Assembly: GCA_021640185.1 (NCBI GenBank)
Contig: JAJXDX010000114.1
Span: 1-6,733, forward strand
DNA length: 6,733 nt
Source of the DNA: Oscillospiraceae bacterium
Lineage (GTDB): Bacteria; Bacillota; Clostridia; Oscillospirales; Acutalibacteraceae
Direction: 5' to 3'
This document shows, piece by piece, positions 3,205-6,733 of this stretch (positions are counted from its first letter, which is position 1; the number at the start of each line of letters is the position of its first letter). The translations under genes and the position numbers were made by a program. The notes below the pieces were generated by a model, which was not told where the DNA came from, ran no database searches, and saw nothing but the letters and a program-made list of their open reading frames with translations.

Positions 3205-6081
3205 GCCGCGCCGACGAAGGTGACGGAGGCGGCGATTCAAGACCAAGGCCAGTATGGTCTGACCGAGGTGCTGCTGCGCACCGATGCGGCGTTCACCAAA
3301 GCATACAACGACCTGCAATCTGCGGAGAACGCGACGGGCGAGCCGTCGCAGGCGCTGATGGACGCGGTGATGCAGCACATCCTGATCGACGGCAAAACGC
3401 TGACCGAGCTGATGGACGGGATGCAGTGGTACAACGCCGTGCGCGTGCATATCGCGGCGTATGGCGACAAACAACAGTTCGACCTGTATCTGTACGACGC
3501 GGCGATGGGCGGCCATCTGTATGACCGGAACTTCACCGTGGAGCTGACGGCCGGCCTGACCGACAGCGACGGCAACGCCGTCGAGCCGATGAAACTGTAC
3601 TATGACGCGGCGACGCACACCTTCGGCACCACGCCGCCCGCGCCGTCCGTACCGCCGACGAAGGTGACGGAGGCGGCGATCCAAGATCAGGGCCAATACG
3701 GCCTGACCGAGGTGCTGATGCGCACCGACGCGGCGTTCACCAAAGCATACAACGACCTGCAATCTGCGGAGCACGCGACGGGCGAGCCGTCGCAGGCGCT
3801 GATGGACGCGGTGATGCAGCACATCCTGATCGACGGCAAAACGCTGACCGAGCTGATGGACGGGATGCAGTGGTACAACGCCGTGCGCGTGCATATCGCG
3901 GCGTATGGCGACAAACAACAGTTCGACCTGTATCTGTACGACGCGGCGATGGGCGGCCATCTGTATGACCGGAACTTCACCGTGGAGCTGACGGCCGGCC
4001 TGACCGACAGCGACGGCAACGCCGTCGAGCCGATGAAGCTGTACTACGATGCGGCAACGCACACCTTCGGCACTACGCCGCCCGCGCCGCCGGTGGAGCA
4101 GAAGGATACTTCCGTTTCGCTTTATATGGAGCAGGCCGAGGCCAAAGGCGGGTTCTATTTTTCCTTCGAAACGGAAAGCAACTACGACGACGGCAAGGGC
4201 GCATACCAAGATCTGCTATACGGCGGCAACACGACGGACTGCTGGCGCGAGCGGATCGACACTCCGGCGTTCCGTCAGTCGATCGAGCGGCTGCTGACGG
4301 TCAAGATCGGCAGCGAAACGCACACGCTGGCCGAGTGGACGGAGGCGGCGGGCAAAAAGCTGTTTGCCGTGCAGTTCGGGACGATCAACAAAAAGGTCAG
4401 CCTTTTCCTCTATTATTGGGGCGAGGGCGACTACGCGCCGGAGAACACCGATCTGACGTTCATCTTCGCCAAGGGCTTCGCGCTGCCGGACGGCGAGGCG
4501 CTGGCGGACGAGGCGGTCTTCACCCGCAAAAAGCACGCGCCCGGCGAGGGGTATCCGCCTTCGTGGTGGGTGGCCGGTGCCGATAAGGTGCAGGAGCCGC
4601 TGTCCGAGGTGCATGTGACGATGGATCATGAGGTGGCGGAGGCGCGCGGCGGCTGGTATTTCGCTTTTGATACCACGGCCGACTATGACGACGGCAAGGG
4701 CGCGTATCAAGATCTGGTCTATACAAGCAATACGACGGATTGCTGGCGCGAGCGGATCGACACGGAATATTTCCGCAACTCGATCATGAGATACCTGACC
4801 GTGACGATCGGCGAGCGCACGATGACGCTGCCGGAATGGAACGCGGCCTATCAGACCGAAACGGGCAACGGCAACCTGTTCGGTGTGCTGTTCGGTCTGA
4901 TCGAAGGCAAGACCAGCGTGTTTTTGTATTACTGGGGCAAGGATGCCTATCTGCCGACGAAAAATGTGATCACCGTCAACTTCATGAAGGGCTTCTGCCT
5001 GCCCGACGGCGAAGGGCTGACCGAAACGGCCAGCTTCACCCGCAGCAAGCACAAGGTCGAGAGCGCCAAGGCACCGGAATGGTGGTCGGACGACGGATCG
5101 ACGAAGGATTATGACATCGGTGACGAGATCACGCGCGACAACATCGTACGCGACGATCCGGGCGACCGGCCGGTGGAGGTCGCGTTTTCGACCGAAACGA
5201 AGGAAGGCACCGGCATGATCTATTTCGATATCCTGACGGCGGCCAGCTTCGGGCAGGACGACAACAATATCTTCAACGGCCTGCAATATGCCGACAACGA
5301 TACCGTGTGGCGTCCGGCGATCGACACCGACGCGTTCAAAAACTCGATCCTGCATAAGCTGACGATCCGCGTGGGCGATGAGGAGCACGACATCGAGGGC
5401 TGGCAGAAACGCTGGCATCTGTGCCTGTTCCGCGACAGCGGGAACTATTGGCGGCTGACCTTCCACTATAATGCCGAGGACAAGGACACGTTCGATTGGT
5501 GGAACAAAGAGGTGAAGGTCGCGTTCCTCGAAGGCTTCACATTGCCGACCGGCGACGTGGTCGATCCGATCGAGTTCACCCGCAAGGGCGGCGTCGGCCC
5601 GGCCGAGAACGGCAGCGAGCGGGCATGGTCCGTTACCGGCGGCCAGCAGGGGCCGGAGTCGATCTTGGGGCAGATCTCGGCCGCCGATCTCTCGCCCGCC
5701 AAGGGTGCGACGGAGATCCCGCTGCCGCAGCGCGACGGCTACCGTTTCGAGATCGTGCGCAGCAAGCGGCCGAACATCGTATCGCTCGACGGCAAGGTCA
5801 CGCCGCCGGCCGAGGATACCTATGTGACGCTGACGATCGAGGTCACCCGCCTGTCCGACGGTGTGACGGCCACGGGGCGGTTCTCCGTCCTCGTGCCCGG
5901 CGTCGGCGGGGGGAAGGTGCCGGACGGTGACGATGCGTCGGATCCCGCGAAGCCCGGCAGCGATCCGGCCGATGACGCGCCGCAGACCGGCGTGCATCCG
6001 GCAGCGCTGGCGGTGCTGCCGGTGGCGGCAATGGCTGCGGCGGCGCTGATCGTTCTGCGGCGCAGACGGGCCGTCCGCTGA
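3112..6081 (+). CDS. Large secreted, sortase-anchored surface protein with five tandem repeat domains
   Basis: A 989-residue protein. Residues 1-31 are a Sec signal peptide (MAKRRKG, a long hydrophobic stretch, ALA cleavage motif). Two near-identical 145-residue domains follow (34-178, 182-326), then three diverged copies (about 333-486, 499-658, 687-839). The three later copies share 'W-R-x-x-I-D-T-x-x-F-(R/K)-x-S-I', a 'LT(V/I)..(I/V)G' strand, 'GF.LP.G' and an ending FTR followed 15-17 residues later by W or WW; the first two copies fit the same plan more loosely. Residues about 846-930 resemble the atypical bacterial Ig-like domain seen in extracellular carbohydrate-active enzymes ('EIPLP...G...V...SLDGKVTPP...VTLTIEVT'). 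A Pro/Asp linker leads to APQTG (956-960), a membrane helix and RRRRAVR: an LPXTG-like wall-sorting signal. No enzyme motif is visible. The aromatic repeats suggest binding to a glycan or other surface ligand; this is inference. It is probably co-transcribed with the ABC binding protein downstream. Confidence 0.9.
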   Translation: MAKRRKGLFAALLSAVMLFVSLMTALLPALAAAPTKVTEAAIQDQGQYGLTEVLLRTDAAFTKAYNDLQSAENATGEPSQALMDAVMQHILIDGKTLTELMDGMQWYNAVRVHIAAYGDKQQFDLYLYDAAMGGHLYDRNFTVELTAGLTDSDGNAVEPMKLYYDAATHTFGTTPPAPSVPPTKVTEAAIQDQGQYGLTEVLMRTDAAFTKAYNDLQSAEHATGEPSQALMDAVMQHILIDGKTLTELMDGMQWYNAVRVHIAAYGDKQQFDLYLYDAAMGGHLYDRNFTVELTAGLTDSDGNAVEPMKLYYDAATHTFGTTPPAPPVEQKDTSVSLYMEQAEAKGGFYFSFETESNYDDGKGAYQDLLYGGNTTDCWRERIDTPAFRQSIERLLTVKIGSETHTLAEWTEAAGKKLFAVQFGTINKKVSLFLYYWGEGDYAPENTDLTFIFAKGFALPDGEALADEAVFTRKKHAPGEGYPPSWWVAGADKVQEPLSEVHVTMDHEVAEARGGWYFAFDTTADYDDGKGAYQDLVYTSNTTDCWRERIDTEYFRNSIMRYLTVTIGERTMTLPEWNAAYQTETGNGNLFGVLFGLIEGKTSVFLYYWGKDAYLPTKNVITVNFMKGFCLPDGEGLTETASFTRSKHKVESAKAPEWWSDDGSTKDYDIGDEITRDNIVRDDPGDRPVEVAFSTETKEGTGMIYFDILTAASFGQDDNNIFNGLQYADNDTVWRPAIDTDAFKNSILHKLTIRVGDEEHDIEGWQKRWHLCLFRDSGNYWRLTFHYNAEDKDTFDWWNKEVKVAFLEGFTLPTGDVVDPIEFTRKGGVGPAENGSERAWSVTGGQQGPESILGQISAADLSPAKGATEIPLPQRDGYRFEIVRSKRPNIVSLDGKVTPPAEDTYVTLTIEVTRLSDGVTATGRFSVLVPGVGGGKVPDGDDASDPAKPGSDPADDAPQTGVHPAALAVLPVAAMAAAALIVLRRRRAVR
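3211..3645 (+). repeat. Tandem domain repeat, type A copy 1
   Basis: 435 bp coding for residues 34-178, from PTKVTEAA to TTPPAP. The period to the next copy is 444 bp. By eye comparison it differs from copy 2 at 14 positions, 12 of them silent; the two amino acid changes are L55/M203 and N73/H221. All differences lie in the outer parts. Confidence 0.97.
3655..4089 (+). repeat. Tandem domain repeat, type A copy 2
   Basis: 435 bp coding for residues 182-326. Positions 3773-4037 are identical to 3329-3593 of copy 1 without a single mismatch (265 bp). A Pro-rich joint (PPAPSVPP / PPAPPVE) separates each copy from the next domain. Confidence 0.97.
4108..4569 (+). repeat. Tandem domain repeat, type B copy 1
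   Basis: Residues about 333-486. Key blocks are YDDGKGAYQDL (359-369), TTDCWRERIDT (374-384), LFLYYWG (431-437), GFALPDGE (455-462), FTR (470-472) and WW (485-486). It is clearly paralogous to type B copy 2, and more distantly to type A, with which it shares the 'TL.E' strand and the 'G....DG' near the end. Confidence 0.85.
4606..5085 (+). repeat. Tandem domain repeat, type B copy 2
   Basis: Residues about 499-658. It repeats YDDGKGAYQDL (525-535), TTDCWRERIDT (541-551), VFLYYWGK (603-610), GFCLPDGE (627-634), FTR (642-644) and WW (657-658). At DNA level the 'DCWRERID' stretch is almost unchanged from copy 1, while the surroundings have diverged. Confidence 0.85.
5170..5628 (+). repeat. Tandem domain repeat, type B copy 3 (most diverged)
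   Basis: Residues about 687-839. The block WRPAIDTDAFKNSI (733-746) matches the W-R-x-x-I-D-T-x-x-F motif of the other two copies; GFTLPTGD (808-815), FTR (822-824) and a final W839 also fit. The YDDGKGAYQDL and YYWG blocks are replaced by FGQDDNNIFNGLQYA and TFHYNAED, so this copy has probably taken a different surface or binding role. An acidic linker (about 659-686) precedes it. Confidence 0.8.
5647..5901 (+). other. Atypical bacterial Ig-like domain segment of the surface protein
   Basis: Residues about 846-930 show the order typical of the atrophied bacterial Ig-like domain: a leading helix-like stretch, 'ATEIPLP', a long strand 'YRFEIVRSKRPNIVSLDG', 'KVTPPAEDTYVTLTIEVT' and a closing 'GRFSVLV'. 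Such domains act as stalks or spacers in extracellular glycan-active proteins. Assigned from memory of the pattern, without a profile search. Confidence 0.55.
5977..6081 (+). other. Variant cell-wall sorting signal (APQTG, helix, Arg tail)
   Basis: APQTG (956-960) is followed by a hydrophobic stretch of about 20 residues (962-982) and RRRRAVR at the C-terminus. This is the three-part layout of sortase substrates, but the first residue of the LPXTG motif is Ala instead of Leu. A Pro/Asp/Gly linker just before it fits a wall-spanning region. Confidence 0.8.
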
Positions 6082-6099
6082 CCGCGGACACGTGCGATG

Positions 6100-6132
6100 C
6101 GGCCGGCCGGATCTGTCCGGTCCGGTCGGCCG
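6100..6132 (+). other. Intergenic hairpin between surface-protein and binding-protein genes
   Basis: CGGCCGGCCGGA (6100-6111) can pair with TCCGGTCGGCCG (6121-6132) over a 9-nt loop, with 11 Watson-Crick pairs and one G-U wobble. Five T residues come only 8 nt after the stem (6141-6145), so it is a poor intrinsic terminator. It may be a partial terminator or a processing and stability element that sets different levels of the two proteins. Confidence 0.5.
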
Positions 6133-6145
6133 AGGACGCGTTTTT

Positions 6146-6153
6146 GAAAGGAG
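6146..6153 (+). promoter_or_regulatory. Ribosome binding site of the binding-lipoprotein gene
   Basis: GAAAGGAG lies 8 nt before the ATG at 6162. The earlier ATG at 6157 meets a stop two codons on (ATG CGA TGA), so 6162 is the true start. No separate promoter is evident in the 80-bp gap. Confidence 0.85.
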
Positions 6154-6161
6154 AGTATGCG

Positions 6162-6733
6162 ATGAAACGGTCTTTTTCCGCATGGGTCGCGGCGCTGGCT
6201 GCGGCGGCGTTGACGTTTTCCCTGTGCGCGATGGGCGGATGCTCGGTCACCCGTGTCGATCCGAACGGAAAAACGGAGGGCGGCGATCTGAAGATCGTGT
6301 CTTTCTATAACATCTATGCCGACGACGACACGACCGCCGTCGGCAAAGCGATCAAGGAATACGAGCAGAAATACGGTGCGAAGGTCACCTATACGCAGTA
6401 TGATTACAGCATCTATAACAATAAGCTGCTGCAGCTTGCGGCCGGCGGCAACACGCCGGATGTGATCTTTGCCTATTGGGGCGATATGCCCCGGCTGGCG
6501 GCCATCGGTCTGGTGCAGCCGGTGGAGGACTATGTCGACGTCAAGAGCCAAAATCTGCAGACGCTGATGGATTCTTATACGTGGAAGGGCAAGCATTATG
6601 CGGCCAGCGTGCAGCAGGTGCAGACGCCGCTGCTGTGGTACAACAAGTCCGTGCTGGAGAAGGCCGGCATCAGCGAGATGCCCTACGACCTGTGGAAAGC
6701 CGGGAAATGGGACTGGGACGCCTTCCTCGATAT
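6162..6733 (+). CDS. ABC transporter sugar-type substrate-binding lipoprotein (3'-truncated)
   Basis: The first 190 residues are present; the gene runs off the window. MKRSFSAWVAALAAAALTFS is a signal sequence leading to M-G-G-C with the acceptor cysteine at 27, a slightly loose lipobox for membrane anchoring. The mature part follows family 1 extracellular solute-binding proteins: 'LKIVSFYNIYADDD', 'GKAIKEYEQKYGAKVTYTQY', 'NNKLLQLAAGGNTPDVIFAY', 'LAAIGLVQPVEDYVD', 'SYTWKGKHYAASVQQ', 'PLLWYNKSVLEKAGI' and 'WDWDAFLD'. The 'GNTPDVI' and 'LWYNK...EKAG' blocks are characteristic of oligosaccharide binders. It would deliver a sugar to an ABC permease, whose genes are expected just downstream. The specific sugar cannot be told. 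Confidence 0.93.
   Translation, partial: MKRSFSAWVAALAAAALTFSLCAMGGCSVTRVDPNGKTEGGDLKIVSFYNIYADDDTTAVGKAIKEYEQKYGAKVTYTQYDYSIYNNKLLQLAAGGNTPDVIFAYWGDMPRLAAIGLVQPVEDYVDVKSQNLQTLMDSYTWKGKHYAASVQQVQTPLLWYNKSVLEKAGISEMPYDLWKAGKWDWDAFLD

Noticed and set aside
3211..4089. CRISPR-like or mobile-element nature of the 444-bp direct repeat
   Set aside because: The repeat is in frame, codes for a domain, and its differences are mostly silent. There are no terminal inverted repeats, transposase or short spacers.
2953..4209. A 418-codon minus-strand open frame with two internal repeats
   Set aside because: It is the same codon-aligned shadow; its repeats are the mirror of the sense A repeats.
4216..6183. 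A 655-codon open frame on the minus strand opposite the surface-protein gene
   Set aside because: It is codon-aligned with the sense gene, so its openness only reflects the lack of TTA, CTA and TCA sense codons. It is Arg/His-rich, has no ribosome binding site in view and resembles no protein family.

Overview
This is a G+C-rich window with dense, same-style coding. It has strong Shine-Dalgarno sites, an AraC-type regulator, a lipoprotein-type ABC binding protein, and a surface protein ending in a variant sortase signal (APQTG, membrane helix, Arg-rich tail). Together these point to a Gram-positive-type Bacillota, most likely a high-GC gut-type clostridium or a Paenibacillus-like lineage. That placement is inference from gene style, not from a marker gene.

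Layout: (1) Positions 1-567 hold the 3' end of a gene whose start is outside the window. It encodes a beta-rich, jelly-roll-like C-terminal region. (2) Its stop overlaps the start of a 402-residue cytoplasmic right-handed beta-helix protein of the pectate lyase/GH28-like superfamily (564-1772). (3) A strong hairpin at 1777-1809 lies between this gene and a convergent AraC-family regulator on the minus strand (1815-2762). The T-tract that makes the hairpin a terminator for the regulator lies against the stop codon of the beta-helix gene. (4) A 349-bp AT-richer divergent intergenic region (2763-3111) holds back-to-back promoter candidates, a near-perfect 18-bp LacI-type palindrome, and a leader of about 110 nt. 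(5) A 989-residue secreted, cell-wall-anchored protein (3112-6081) is built from five tandem domains: two almost identical copies, then three diverged copies. These are followed by an atypical bacterial Ig-like domain and the sorting signal. (6) After a 80-bp spacer with a hairpin, a sugar-type ABC transporter substrate-binding lipoprotein begins (6162) and runs off the right edge.

The working model is a carbohydrate-use locus. The surface protein would contact or hold a polysaccharide, the binding lipoprotein would pass oligosaccharides to an ABC permease (presumably downstream), and the cytoplasmic beta-helix protein and its partner would process the imported sugar. The AraC protein, and possibly a LacI-type repressor encoded elsewhere, would control the divergent promoter. 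The individual protein families are fairly clear; the shared substrate and the function of the five-repeat protein are inference. The most unusual item is the five-repeat surface protein. I do not recognise its repeat domain, and its first two copies carry a 265-bp stretch of perfect identity flanked by many silent differences.
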